Origin: Dermatemys mawii
Lineage: Eukaryota > Chordata > Testudines > Dermatemydidae
Length of the DNA stretch: 64,000 bases
Assembly: GCA_007922305.1 (NCBI GenBank)
Contig: ML677364.1
Location: 19,761,326 to 19,825,325 of the forward strand
Direction: 5' to 3'
Shown here piece after piece: positions 55,801 through 60,879 of this stretch; the stretch's first letter is position 1, and each line of letters starts with the position of its first letter. Under the pieces are notes generated by a model that worked only from the letters and a program-made list of their open reading frames with translations, did no database searches and was not told the DNA's origin. The translations under genes and the position numbers were made by a program.

Positions 55801-58800
55801 GGTCACTATTACCGAGCAGTTCAGACAGATTCACTTATTGGACCAGATCCTGTGCACCACTTAGGACTAAATCAAGAACTGTCTCTCCCCTTGTGGGTTC
55901 CAGGACTAGCTGCTCCAAGAAGCAGTCTTTAATGAGATCTAAAAATTTTTATCTCTGCACCTCATTCTGAGATGACATTTACCTGATCACTATGGCAATA
56001 GCTGAAATTCCCCATTATTACTGGATTTTCTGTGTTTGTAGCCTTTCTAAATTTCCTGAGCACTTCACAGTCACCATCACCGTCCTGGTCGGCGTTCAGT
56101 AGTATAGTCCTACTCATTACTCAAGCATGGAATTTTTATCCATAAAGATTCTGTGCTACAGATTGATTCATTTAAGATTTTTACTATATTACTCTATGCT
56201 AATTTATGTGAGGTCATTTGCATGCTACTCCCCCCATCTTCCACAGGTTCTCCAAAAGTGAACATACAGGCTTGGAGACTAGAAGGTTTACAAATAAAAT
56301 TCCATCAGAAGTAGAAACTTTGAGCTCTCCCTTACAGTGTCATTCTGCAAACCTTCTTTGTCTGGTTCCTGTCTTACACTATCTATTGATGTTATCTGAT
56401 TTGCCTCAAAGTCCTGAAAACCATTTTTCAGGAATATACAGCAGCCAGGTGAGCTAACACAGAATTAGCTGTTAGAAACTGAACTGGCTGCAAAAAAGAT
56501 GATGGAATAAGACTCCCTGAAATTGTATGTTTCCCCGGGTTTACACCTGAGGCCTGTTCTGGATGCCTGGGAATTGGGGAGGGAGTCTGGATATTAGAAG
56601 ATGATATGCTATTTATTTATTAAAGTCTTTACTCTTATGAATTAGCTTTTTCTTATTCACTGATGCACAGATCTCTTCAATCAGAATCCACCTTTTCAAA
56701 TAATGGGACAGATAGCAGCTACTACTAACATGTTCCTTAGAGCATAAGTTTGGCCAGAGTTCTATCAAACTGTATTCACAGACTAAACAAAATCATTTGT
56801 GTCCTGTTGGCACTAAATGATGGGTTATGACAGTACCTTATATCTCTTAATTTGAGTACCTCCATTTGTTTTACTAGTAACCACTCTGTTAAACTCAGTT
56901 TAAGCCTATTCCTTTTTAAGCCTTCTCCCTTTCATTATAGGGTAAATCTGTTACTTAGAAATTTCAACCTTCTCTTGAAAGCTTTACTCCAAGCTTCATA
57001 TGGGCTACTCTATCACTAGCCCTCAGAAAAGCAGCCCAACTCCAAGATCATTAATCATTTGGTGCAATAGAAATAAAATAATCAAAAGATAAAGTTTCCA
57101 TTTTGGGAATACATCAGTTTCCTTGCAGCATTTCTTTAGAAGAGGAGACATTTCAGTCACATCATTTTGTTACACTGGTTTTATCTTTTAACTAGGGGGA
57201 AAGTTATTACTCTAGTGAACCACAAGTCAGTCGCACTTACATTATATACTCTGCCATCTTGTGCTCTCAAGTACTGAGGAAACAGACCGTCTGCATATCG
57301 AGAAGCCACAAATTTTCCCAACGTGGACACATAATCTACATGCAAGATTATAAACAGTTGTTATATGGATTATTTTCATTATGAACTGTTTTTCTAACTC
57401 ATATACAACAGAACAGAGGATAAATGGCATTGCCATTAAACTCTTTTCTTCCGGTAAGCCAAATAACATTTTTTACAGCAACCTACAAAACAAATTCAGT
57501 AACTCTCTACGGAGAGGACAGTAAGGTTCTTTGGATAAAAGGGGGAATTTTTCCAACAAGTGGTTCACGTTGCAGGATAGATCCTAAAAAAAGTTACTGT
57601 CCAGATTTATGTTCATGCAGCTGGGAGGGAGGATTTGTACTATCCATGTGACATTAGTGAACTTTAAAAAAGTTCTGTTTATGTTGAGTTGTGGAAATTA
57701 TTCTCATCTCCTAGAACCATGTCTAGTTATATCTAATGGGGAATAAAATAAAATACTTCCGTCTTGCTTACTGGTGGCAAGCTTCTTGGGACTTTAGATT
57801 TCTGCAATTCAACTTCTGAATTCTCCATTTACATCTTAAAATCAAGTGAAAATATTTGTCAGTCTAAAGAGAAGAAAATTGTGAAAGGATGATGCCCTCC
57901 CATGACATATATAGAAAAGAGCAAAAGTGGATGCAGATGAAGGCATGTCTACACTGCAACTGAAGGTATGCAATTTGCAGTACGTGTAACATAAATGTAG
58001 CACTAGCTTTAATCTAACTAGTGCACTAAAAATAACAGCAAAGATAGGTCAGCAGGGACTTCAGCATGTACTAGCAATGCGAGTATGTCCCTAGAGGGGC
58101 TTATACAGCCTGTGTGAGGCAGATGCCATTGTATTTATGCTGCTGTTTAGATCATGCTAGCTAGATTAAAGCTAGCACAGTTATGTCTACCCGAGCTGCA
58201 AATCACATCTTCAGTGGCCACGTAGACATACCCTGAAGAAGGAAAAGCATGTTCTCTAGTCCCTTGATGACAACAAAAGTTTATTGGCAGTAGCTCTGCA
58301 TAGCTAGGACACCACTGACAGGAAAACAAAGGGCATGGGAATATTTAAGAGCCACGGAGCAGCTATTCTATGCAGCATGGTCCTCTGCTAACCCAGCAGC
58401 TTTTTGCTGGTGAAACCACGCTACAAGAAGTATTCACTCCTCTCAGCATCGTCTACCTTCTTAATCCAGAGAGGAGTGCGTGTAACTTCTAGACTTGTAG
58501 TAATGAAAGCAAGGCTCCTGACAGAGGAGAATACAGTATTGCTGGATGTGCGGTGCTAGACTCTCAATTCCCCATGGAACCAAGCCAGTTGCGTTCTTAT
58601 ATTAAGAAGCATAAAACAATTATTAACACATTACAACTACTGCTTCTTAAACTGTTAATTCTTAATGTCCGGGAATGCCTTACTGTGCTCTGTAAAGCAT
58701 TATTATGTAAATGATTTATAATTATTTCTCACGAACTCTCTCCTCCAACTGCAACACAACTGTGAATTATTATTTGTCTTTGATATTGCAAAGCTTGACT

Positions 58801-60040
58801 ATGTAAGAAAAACAGCCTGAGTTTAAATCTGATCTTGAATTACCTGTCTAAAAATTACCAAAATGTTCAAGTGGAAGCACAATAATAATTTATGGCATGG
58901 AGCTCAGGGGGATCTTTGTGGTTTTCAGTACACAAAGGACAGGGTTTCTTATGGCAGCTACATTTTCAGGCTCTAGGAAAAAGGTTTTGCATGTACTGAT
59001 TGTGGAGCATTCACTATCTAAAGTTATTTCGCAAGTAGCTAGACTGAGATTAAGATTAAAGTGAGGAACATGATGGTGCAGATTAAAAAGAATAGTCTGT
59101 CTCGCTCTCTCCTTCCCTCCTCAAGAGACGAGAAGCCATGTGGGATATGTTCCCCAAGCTAAAATGAAGAAGCAGAATTTGACTTCCCTTTATCTTTCCT
59201 AAGATAGCACTAAAAAAAGAAACAATTTTAAAGGCTCCACACCATGCACTGTGCCACTAAAAAAGAAGGTGGAGCCCTGGACCATTCCAAGTAAACTTTT
59301 AGCTTTGACCATTGGCTTCCCTCCTACCTTCCCTGTGCTGAAATCCAATTTCAGATAAAATCTGAGAGAGGGACAGTTTGTTTCTCTTGAGTCCGTGACG
59401 CTGAAGCCATTGAGAGGATGAGATGAGAGGCTGTACATCCAAGTCCCACAAAGTGTTTTTCAGTCTCCTTTCCTTCTCTTTTGACTGACCCTTGTGGGCA
59501 ATGTCAGCATCAGACTTTTCTTGCTCTCTTTTGTGTTTCATATCAAAAGTAACCTCTATAAAGAGAGAAACATACGAGTGTTTACACTTCCCAAAAAATT
59601 GTTTATTCCCTCCCACCATCACTTATCTCACCATTCCTTTTGCAAGGCATTTTTGATATTTATCTCACTACCTTTTTCTCATTCTACTGAAAAGTATGCT
59701 TAACTATGGAAAGTCACCTTCAATTCCAGGCATTTACCAGCTGTCATATCCCTCTTCCTCCTCCATGCACATTCACTTCAATAAATTAGGTTTATCACCA
59801 AAAACTGCTCTTTGTTTTAAAACCTAAGCATTAGGAAGGCTACATCCAATCTGCCAGAAAGCAACCCTTCGAGCCCACAAGAGACTTCACCCCAAATACT
59901 AGGACAAATAAGAGGGCAAATAACATGCACATCAGAAACTTTCTAGTGTAAATCATCCAAGAATACATGCAAAATATGTCTACTTCTTAAAAATACTCAC
60001 GGTCACTCCAGGCAACTCTTTTACACAGATTTCCAGTCAT
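4863..60040 (-). CDS. VWA3B: VWA3B, von Willebrand factor A domain-containing protein 3B (5' 867 codons, 18 coding exons, 3' end outside window)
   Basis: I recognise this gene from close similarity to vertebrate VWA3B, for example the stretches [15 protein letters not shown] (exon 10) and [16 protein letters not shown] (exon 19). The coding exons are 60001-60040 (coding part), 59328-59555, 57241-57335, 52731-52981, 50820-50979, 45700-45869, 38163-38287, 31679-31795, 28178-28374, 27274-27428, 24013-24151, 22585-22716, 18206-18304, 16795-16977, 8783-8910, 7083-7267, 5137-5176 and 4863-5019. All junctions are GT-AG and phases agree; total 2601 nt. Layout: N-terminal unit about 58-121, VWA-1 about 131-320, linker, second unit about 412-500, VWA-2 about 515-700 with a full metal site (DTSQS 538-542, T608, D631), variable linker 720-815, third unit from about 818. 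The human protein is near 1,290 residues, so roughly a third is missing to the left. VWA3B is a cytoplasmic protein of unclear biochemical role; human mutations have been linked to a recessive ataxia. Confidence 0.93.
5137..5176 (-). CDS. VWA3B: VWA3B exon 18: 40-nt micro-exon (inferred)
   Basis: A strong acceptor (tttttccacag) precedes [13 protein letters not shown], and the donor gtacgt leaves exactly the two bases needed by exon 19. Exon 17 leaves phase 1 and exon 19 needs phase 2, so some exon must lie between them; this is the only candidate I found. The human protein has a weakly similar KSSEKVTREG near this point. A second GT four bases on would break the frame. Confidence 0.55.
5433..5724. 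mobile_element. Harbinger-type MITE
   Basis: Ends ggctatgtctacactgtg and aatgtagacaaactc are inverted repeats, flanked by taa at 5430-5432 and 5725-5727, the 3-bp target expected for PIF/Harbinger. It is 292 bp and non-coding, in VWA3B intron 17. Confidence 0.7.
5728..7082. other. Intronic sequence, no gene recognised
   Basis: VWA3B intron 17. It holds a poly-A tract at about 6644-6665 and otherwise unique-looking AT-rich DNA. Confidence 0.5.
7083..7267 (-). CDS. VWA3B: VWA3B exon 17: divergent Ser/Thr-rich linker
   Basis: This encodes residues 740-801. Only the first residues (KHH) match the mammalian sequence well; the rest is Ser/Thr-rich and poorly conserved (for example [20 protein letters not shown]), as expected of the linker after VWA-2. 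It is supported by acceptor aaacag, donor gtaact and exact phase on both sides, not by strong similarity. Another frame is also open over part of it. Confidence 0.72.
7415..7625. mobile_element. Probable LTR fragment
   Basis: GC-richer block starting ctgtgatgggacagagtggc, resembling the TGTGA(C/T)...GACAGAG start of reptile ERV LTRs (compare 36542). The 3' limit is unclear and no target duplication was found. Confidence 0.35.
8783..8910 (-). CDS. VWA3B: VWA3B exon 16
   Basis: This encodes residues 698-739, with [20 protein letters not shown] and [12 protein letters not shown]; the human protein has the closely related MDWWYNAEKD here. The frame stays open past the donor (gtatgt), but the match ends there and the phase-2 splice to Lys-His in exon 17 agrees with mammals. 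Confidence 0.9.
9988..10577. mobile_element. hAT-like element (CAGGGGTGGGCAAAC family)
   Basis: The ends caggtaggcaaactttttgg and cagtttgcccacccctg are inverted repeats with a C-rich interior. Same family as 48749-49463, with a more diverged left end. No clean target duplication was found, because the flanks themselves form an inverted extension (tatagca/tgctata). Confidence 0.65.
10717..11230 (+). mobile_element. Truncated hAT-like element
   Basis: Begins caggggtgggcaaactacgg at 10717, the left terminus of the same hAT family. G-rich interior (gggggggggttggatggggc) runs to about 11230. The right terminus is missing, and a CR1 LINE follows. Confidence 0.5.
11385..12347 (+). mobile_element. 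CR1 LINE, 3' part (C-terminal reverse transcriptase and tail)
   Basis: Plus-strand translation gives CR1 reverse transcriptase C-terminal sequence: [40 protein letters not shown], then in a shifted frame [19 protein letters not shown]. At least two frameshifts separate the pieces, so it is dead. It ends with the diagnostic CR1 tail attctatgattctat. The copy is 5'-truncated, as usual for LINEs, and is the least diverged CR1 here. Confidence 0.93.
12710..12830. repeat. Interspersed repeat with LINE/SINE-like 3' end
   Basis: Contains gtagtcgtgttagtctggat, gcgacaaagagtcttgtagc and agactaacagatg, a sequence seen in many reptile and bird repeats that I associate with L2-type LINE or SINE 3' ends. 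The exact family is not certain. Confidence 0.5.
13065..13089. repeat. (CT)n microsatellite
   Basis: An uninterrupted CT run of about 12 units. Confidence 0.85.
13269..13518. mobile_element. hAT-like MITE with perfect 8-bp target duplication
   Basis: Ends cagtggtcttcaaact and agtttgaagacccctg are inverted repeats. The flanks ctctacag (13261-13268) and ctctacag (13519-13526) are identical. 250 bp, non-coding. Confidence 0.9.
13824..13897. repeat. Duplicated (GT)n microsatellite
   Basis: Two GT tracts (13824-13856 and 13868-13897) are separated by cttgggtggg, and each is preceded by the same ttgggtgggg leader. This suggests duplication of the whole unit. Confidence 0.9.
14100..14325 (-). mobile_element. 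hAT-like fragment
   Basis: The stretch ggaaacccaatgcagccctc then aagccaaaaggttt resembles the subterminal part of the caggggtgggcaaac hAT family. The terminus itself is decayed. Confidence 0.45.
14545..14672. mobile_element. Short hAT-like MITE with perfect target duplication
   Basis: tagggtgaccagatgtcc and gtctggtcaccctatermini form inverted repeats (tagggtgaccag/ctggtcaccta-type ends). The 8-bp flanks tacccacc (14537-14544 and 14673-14680) are identical. 128 bp. Confidence 0.9.
15493..16572 (+). mobile_element. Probable ERV LTR (solo)
   Basis: Starts tgtgacattctgtatcttga and contains a polyadenylation signal AATAAA at 16209-16214 followed by a GT-rich stretch (gtgtgttttgtttgaagtgt). This matches the layout of reptile ERV LTRs. 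The 3' boundary is approximate; no target duplication was established. No internal retroviral genes flank it. Confidence 0.6.
16795..16977 (-). CDS. VWA3B: VWA3B exon 15: VWA-2 end
   Basis: This encodes residues 637-697 with [20 protein letters not shown] and [16 protein letters not shown]. It parallels exon 7 plus exon 8 of the first module. It is 61 exact codons, phase 0 on both sides; acceptor tttacag, donor gtgagt. Confidence 0.95.
16981..17033. repeat. (AAAAT)n simple repeat
   Basis: A-rich run of AAAAT/AAAT units immediately upstream of the exon 15 acceptor, inside intron 14. Confidence 0.8.
17277..17510 (+). mobile_element. Truncated hAT-like element
   Basis: caaaggtggccaaactacag then cccatgggccacattcaacc is a diverged left terminus of the same family as 10717. 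The interior repeats the 'cctcagctcactg' segment found at 10830, showing common origin. Right end absent. Confidence 0.55.
18206..18304 (-). CDS. VWA3B: VWA3B exon 14: VWA-2 second and third metal loops
   Basis: This encodes residues 604-636 with [15 protein letters not shown] and [12 protein letters not shown]. Thr608 and Asp631 fill the remaining metal-site positions of VWA-2. It is 33 exact codons, phase 0 on both sides. The DIRS element begins about 240 bp beyond the acceptor. Confidence 0.96.
18545..21720 (-). mobile_element. DIRS-type tyrosine-recombinase retrotransposon, degenerate
   Basis: In order along the minus strand: reverse transcriptase motifs ([20 protein letters not shown] at about 21590; [12 protein letters not shown] at about 21220, the FLDD catalytic box), an RNase H-like region (about 20900-20430), the spacer [20 protein letters not shown] before [11 protein letters not shown] (20270-20140), and a recombinase N-terminal region ([20 protein letters not shown], 19845). 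Stops and frameshifts interrupt it. The downstream end (18563-18927) carries short inverted and direct repeats, matching the split repeats and internal complementary region of DIRS elements. It sits in VWA3B intron 13. Confidence 0.85.
21945..22149. mobile_element. Tigger-like (Tc1/mariner) MITE
   Basis: Ends caggcgagtctcatcttatg and taagatgcaactcgcctg are inverted repeats flanked by TA on both sides (21943-21944, 22150-22151). The tail 'gcgggggttccgttccgcag' then 'gtgtaaagcgaaaaccgcgta' resembles Tigger termini. 205 bp, non-coding. Confidence 0.8.
22585..22716 (-). CDS. VWA3B: VWA3B exon 13
   Basis: This encodes residues 560-603, including [19 protein letters not shown] and [20 protein letters not shown]. 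It is the second strand and second helix of VWA-2. It is 44 exact codons, phase 0 on both sides, with acceptor cttacag and donor gtaaaa. Confidence 0.95.
22990..23700. mobile_element. Second copy of the large foldback family, with an inserted repeat
   Basis: Arms gggcatttacctaggatgtg with ggagagcc and ggtctcccaccttccaggtg with aatgcc are inverted. The right end (cacccagctctagc) matches that at about 3350. Between the arms (about 23150-23370) lies a different repeat including gtgacaagatcttagcctta. Confidence 0.5.
24013..24151 (-). CDS. VWA3B: VWA3B exon 12: VWA-2 with intact MIDAS
   Basis: This encodes residues 513-559. [18 protein letters not shown] precedes [20 protein letters not shown]. 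The DTSQS motif (538-542) is a canonical DxSxS metal-ion-dependent adhesion site, unlike the first module. The polypyrimidine acceptor (tttttttctcag) and donor gttaga fit. Confidence 0.96.
24331..24552. mobile_element. Palindromic MITE
   Basis: attcaggaaagcacttaaac and its inverted partner (gcttgagtgctttcctgaa) bound a 220-bp foldback with internal 'cttaactttaatg/taaaagttaaatg' arms. Old and diverged; in VWA3B intron 11. Confidence 0.6.
25318..26515 (+). mobile_element. Probable LTR interrupted by a hAT
   Basis: Begins tgtaacaatcagggtcc and has an AATAAA at 26303-26308 followed by a T/G-rich segment, as in the LTR at 15493. It is split by the hAT at 25919-26118. The ends are approximate. Confidence 0.45.
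25919..26118. mobile_element. hAT-like MITE nested in LTR
   Basis: agggatggccttacc and gggccagccct are inverted termini. The flanks tcccctct and tccccctct form a near-perfect duplication. Confidence 0.65.
27274..27428 (-). CDS. VWA3B: VWA3B exon 11
   Basis: This encodes residues 462-512 with [20 protein letters not shown] and [18 protein letters not shown]. The segment mirrors exon 4 and the beginning of exon 5 and leads into VWA-2. Acceptor cctgtag, donor gttagt, phase 2. Confidence 0.94.
28178..28374 (-). CDS. VWA3B: VWA3B exon 10: second WL...GL unit
   Basis: This encodes residues 396-461. After a Pro-rich stretch ([12 protein letters not shown]) comes [20 protein letters not shown], which repeats the exon 3 unit, then [19 protein letters not shown], almost identical to mammalian VWA3B. 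This is one of the most diagnostic exons. The acceptor is caaatcag and the donor gtaagt; phase 0 at the 3' side. Confidence 0.96.
28480..28700. repeat. Old interspersed repeat
   Basis: Contains gattttcaaaagtgtgaacc and tgcctaagtatggatttagg, resembling a common amniote DNA-transposon relic rich in 'ctaa/ttag' motifs. Family uncertain. Confidence 0.35.
29815..30910 (-). mobile_element. Probable LTR-retroelement fragment
   Basis: A block with agttctctccagcg, ggttacatataaagcaaaat and aatacaatacatttattatc, which I recognise as a common turtle LTR type in reverse orientation (the tttatt near 30132 would be its AATAAA). Boundaries approximate. Confidence 0.4.
30927..31133. mobile_element. hAT-like MITE with perfect target duplication
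   Basis: caggcctgcacaattcgg and catgttgtgcaggcctg are inverted termini. The flanks ttttagtg at 30919-30926 and 31134-31141 are identical. 207 bp. Confidence 0.9.
31679..31795 (-). CDS. VWA3B: VWA3B exon 9: inter-module linker
   Basis: This encodes residues 357-395 including [19 protein letters not shown], a predicted helix after VWA-1. The acceptor cccacag gives a split Val codon with exon 8. The donor gtattg leaves phase 1. The C-terminal part ([10 protein letters not shown]) is less conserved than the helix. Confidence 0.9.
31870..35920. other. Intron 8 of VWA3B, mostly unassigned
   Basis: Mainly AT-rich, unique-looking sequence. It has a poly-T run at about 32229-32245, a (TA)n stretch at 33055-33068 and a proline-rich open stretch at 33891-34223 with no recognised similarity. 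No conserved exon seen. Confidence 0.4.
35932..36500 (+). mobile_element. hAT-like element, diverged
   Basis: gggtttccaactttataata then gcctaaaactgaacaccctt matches the inverted right end of the element at 47784-48532. GC-rich interior; the other terminus is not clear. Confidence 0.5.
36542..37256. mobile_element. Solo ERV LTR
   Basis: It starts tgtgacagag and ends ctttgtcaca, short inverted ends with TG...CA boundaries. The 4-bp sequence atag flanks it on both sides (36538-36541 and 37257-37260). 715 bp without internal retroviral genes, as left by recombination between two LTRs. Confidence 0.85.
37262..37412. mobile_element. Harbinger-type MITE fragment
   Basis: tcccatcgacacagaacagc and tacagctgtgctccagtaag then gtgtaaacaccctc are typical of the 'tgtctacac' turtle MITEs. 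Termini not intact. Confidence 0.4.
38163..38287 (-). CDS. VWA3B: VWA3B exon 8
   Basis: This encodes about residues 315-356, opening with [13 protein letters not shown] and closing with [12 protein letters not shown] nearer GT (at 38172) was rejected because it breaks the frame into exon 9; the donor gtaaat just below 38163 restores [10 protein letters not shown] in exon 9. The acceptor is ttacag. Confidence 0.91.
39150..39290. repeat. Ancient MIR/L2-like tail
   Basis: ttatttggattatggttgtg then cctagagacccaaatcag and gcccctaagaggttacaact match a widespread amniote repeat tail. Diverged. Confidence 0.4.
39560..40750 (-). mobile_element. CR1 LINE, reverse transcriptase and 3' part
   Basis: Minus-strand translation yields CR1 RT fragments: the YLDF-type catalytic box near 40625, [20 protein letters not shown] near 40400, then [20 protein letters not shown] and [19 protein letters not shown] (40160-39900). 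Several frameshifts and stops. More diverged than the CR1 at 11385. Confidence 0.85.
40790..44270 (+). mobile_element. Endogenous retrovirus relic: RNase H and integrase, possible env remnant
   Basis: Two open stretches support this. At 40866-41345 is an RNase H-like region with [14 protein letters not shown], followed by a [13 protein letters not shown] end in a shifted frame. At 41974-42258 is an integrase core with [11 protein letters not shown] (catalytic Asp in a D-N-G-PAF context) and a CHPQSSG segment; the first catalytic Asp region lies just upstream in another frame. Stops and frameshifts separate the parts. No gag, protease or complete reverse transcriptase was seen, and LTRs were not identified. 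42500-44200 shows only short open stretches that could be decayed env. It is an inactive fossil; the lineage looks gamma- or epsilon-like but is not settled. Confidence 0.75.
44330..45115 (-). mobile_element. CR1 LINE, endonuclease part
   Basis: Minus strand encodes [20 protein letters not shown], the SDHEMI motif at the C-terminal end of the CR1 apurinic-like endonuclease, preceded by a decayed NxFLE...P.R region. It has the same orientation as the CR1 at 39560 and may be its 5' part, separated by the retroviral relic. Confidence 0.75.
45461..45655 (+). repeat. MIR SINE
   Basis: gttttaatcccagctctta then tgtgaccttgagaaaattac, ttaacctctttctctcagg and cagtaaaatggaaataatac follow the MIR consensus in order. 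In VWA3B intron 7, close to the exon 7 donor. Confidence 0.85.
45700..45869 (-). CDS. VWA3B: VWA3B exon 7: VWA-1 end
   Basis: This encodes residues 259-314. [20 protein letters not shown] corresponds to the VWA strand that carries the third metal-site acidic residue, then [20 protein letters not shown] gives the last strand and helix typical of this subfamily. The acceptor accatag and the donor gtatgg bound it; phase 2 pairs with the first base of exon 8 to give Arg. A MIR SINE lies about 45 bp beyond the donor. Confidence 0.93.
46427..46731. mobile_element. Harbinger-type MITE
   Basis: gggtatgtgtaccctttgag and gttcaaagtatagacacaacc are inverted ends, with internal arms ctgtaatttccagttcaa and aggaattacagcc. 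Flanked by taa/tta. Confidence 0.6.
47085..47480. mobile_element. Composite hAT fragments
   Basis: tacggttgccaagcaagagt resembles a decayed tagggttgcca terminus. ggaaagtccggtcgaaaagc then agacctggcagtgtctggtc matches the interior of the adjacent element at 47784. Confidence 0.4.
47784..48532. mobile_element. hAT-like element with perfect target duplication
   Basis: tagggttgccaggcatacgg and aaatttggcaaccct(a) are inverted termini. The flanks ctctgggg (47776-47783 and 48533-48540) are identical. 749 bp, GC-rich, no transposase. Confidence 0.9.
48749..49463. mobile_element. hAT-like element with perfect target duplication
   Basis: caggggtgggcaaacttttt and gcagtttgcccacctctg are inverted termini. 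The flanks ctctacaa (48741-48748 and 49464-49471) are identical. 715 bp. Open frames in its GC-rich interior on both strands show no conserved domain and are compositional. Confidence 0.92.
50820..50979 (-). CDS. VWA3B: VWA3B exon 6: VWA-1 middle
   Basis: This encodes about residues 205-258 with [20 protein letters not shown] followed by [14 protein letters not shown]. The final part matches the second metal-loop and helix region of a VWA fold. The acceptor attttcag and donor gtaagt are both strong. The exon ends in phase 0, directly continuing into [11 protein letters not shown] of exon 7. Confidence 0.92.
51475..51695 (+). repeat. MIR-like SINE, diverged
   Basis: catggtctagtacttaaatc, ataaaacctaggttttattt and tcttctgtaaaatgagatta follow the MIR layout loosely. 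Confidence 0.5.
52358..52610 (+). repeat. MIR-like SINE, diverged
   Basis: gttaaggcactggactgagt, ttcacttcccagctctgctg and aactgtaaaatgcagatatc follow the MIR order; ends with a cagcacctaacataatgag tail. Confidence 0.6.
52731..52981 (-). CDS. VWA3B: VWA3B exon 5: start of VWA-1
   Basis: This encodes residues 122-204. A helix with [17 protein letters not shown] precedes the first strand of VWA-1, [12 protein letters not shown]. The metal-site position reads D-F-G-T-V (Asp171) in place of DxSxS, and this substitution also occurs in the mammalian protein as I recall it. [20 protein letters not shown] follows as the first VWA helix. The donor gtaagg leaves phase 2. Confidence 0.94.
53786..56450 (-). 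mobile_element. CR1 LINE, endonuclease to 3' end, long copy
   Basis: Reading the minus strand: endonuclease C-terminus ([20 protein letters not shown] near 55900; [11 protein letters not shown] near 55790), the linker [13 protein letters not shown] near 55310, RT N-terminal part ([20 protein letters not shown] then [19 protein letters not shown], 55170-55060), decayed RT, and a 3' region ending gttcttatgt at 53786. About 2.7 kb, in VWA3B intron 4. Confidence 0.85.
57241..57335 (-). CDS. VWA3B: VWA3B exon 4
   Basis: This encodes residues 90-121, starting [17 protein letters not shown] and ending GRVYN. It closely follows the corresponding part of human VWA3B. The acceptor is catgtag and the donor gtaag; the exon ends in phase 0. 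The [10 protein letters not shown] segment resembles HAKYCDKFV of exon 11, consistent with the repeated unit extending into this exon. Confidence 0.93.
57942..58233. mobile_element. Harbinger-type MITE
   Basis: ggcatgtctacactgcaac and ccacgtagacataccc are inverted ends; tgaa flanks both sides (57938-57941 and 58234-58237). Internal arms with ctagctttaatctaactag and ctagctagattaaagctagc are also inverted. Confidence 0.75.
58240..59320. other. Intron 3 of VWA3B, nothing recognised
   Basis: Unique-looking sequence between the MITE and exon 3. Confidence 0.5.
59328..59555 (-). CDS. VWA3B: VWA3B exon 3: charged N-terminus and first WL...GL unit
   Basis: This encodes about residues 14-89. A Lys/Glu-rich stretch ([18 protein letters not shown]) leads into [20 protein letters not shown], the first copy of a unit repeated in exons 10 and 19. 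The acceptor tatag at 59556 is preferred over the AG two bases further on, because the latter would create an early stop. The donor at 59326 (gtagga) leaves phase 1, which pairs with the start of exon 4 to make Asp-Tyr. Confidence 0.92.
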
Positions 60041-60087
60041 TCTGGACTTCTTGATTTGGGGTCCTGCTTTGTTTTCCTCTTAAAAAC
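60001..60087 (-). CDS. VWA3B: VWA3B exon 2 (first coding exon, start ATG at 60040)
   Basis: The acceptor is cttcag just above 60087 and the donor gtgagt is just below 60001. The first ATG that opens into the conserved frame is at 60038-60040. It encodes [13 protein letters not shown] and leaves one base that completes a Gln codon with exon 3. Bases 60041-60087 are 5' UTR. The N-terminal residues do not match the human start that I recall, so the start may differ between lineages or transcripts; frame continuity into exon 3 is exact. Confidence 0.65.
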
Positions 60088-60089
60088 CT

Positions 60090-60870
60090 GAAGAATTAAA
60101 GCCAAACAAATACTATTCAATACAGTACCACTCAGAGGCCCGATCACAACTGAGACGTTATTGTTCTACACAATTACAAACATCAAATAAATTCTCTGTG
60201 GTACAAGCTGATTTTTACCATCTAGAAGGCCAGTCTTAGAAACACATGCATAACTTCAATCATGCAGAGAGTCCCATAAGATAACATTATGCATGTGTGT
60301 GACTGCAGTATCAGGGCCTAAAAGCGGAAAAGACGCAAAAGTGGGAAAGGTGGGTATAGAACAAAAAGGCAGCACATGAGACGTGAAAATAACAGGACCA
60401 CATATACTGCTTGAATGTGCGATTTTGAGGCTTCAAGATTTTAAAGTTTCATTTGATTTTTGTTTAAATCAAATTAATGAACAAGAAGACTATCTGCCTA
60501 ACTGTGGTCATCAGGGAATCTACCATGGGCAATAATGCAGAGCCAGGATAAATTACAATATAACTAATCTGTACCAAAAGAATGACTATTCCTCCCTCTT
60601 TCCTCTTGCCCAATCAATAGTGTTATTTTTTATCTCCCATTGCAAACCAGACAGGACTGGGGCTACACTATCCGATCCTCACCCCTCTCCTTGGCTTCCA
60701 CTGGAACCGGGGTGTTTTAAGGGTTGCCCAGCAATGGCGCTCAGAGGCCTGGGGGCTTTCGGGGTATTCGTGGGGGAAATAATGCCAATGAACATTGAAC
60801 TCGGGGGCCCCTCGGGGGTGCCCCCCTGCCCAAGGGTCCCGGAGAGGGCTCCAGCTGCAGGGTGGGAGGA
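60090..60870. other. Intron 1 of VWA3B
   Basis: AT-rich to about 60600, then rising GC content into the CpG island. Open frames on either strand near 60700-60900 have no recognised similarity. Confidence 0.5.
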
Positions 60871-60879
60871 GGATGAGGA

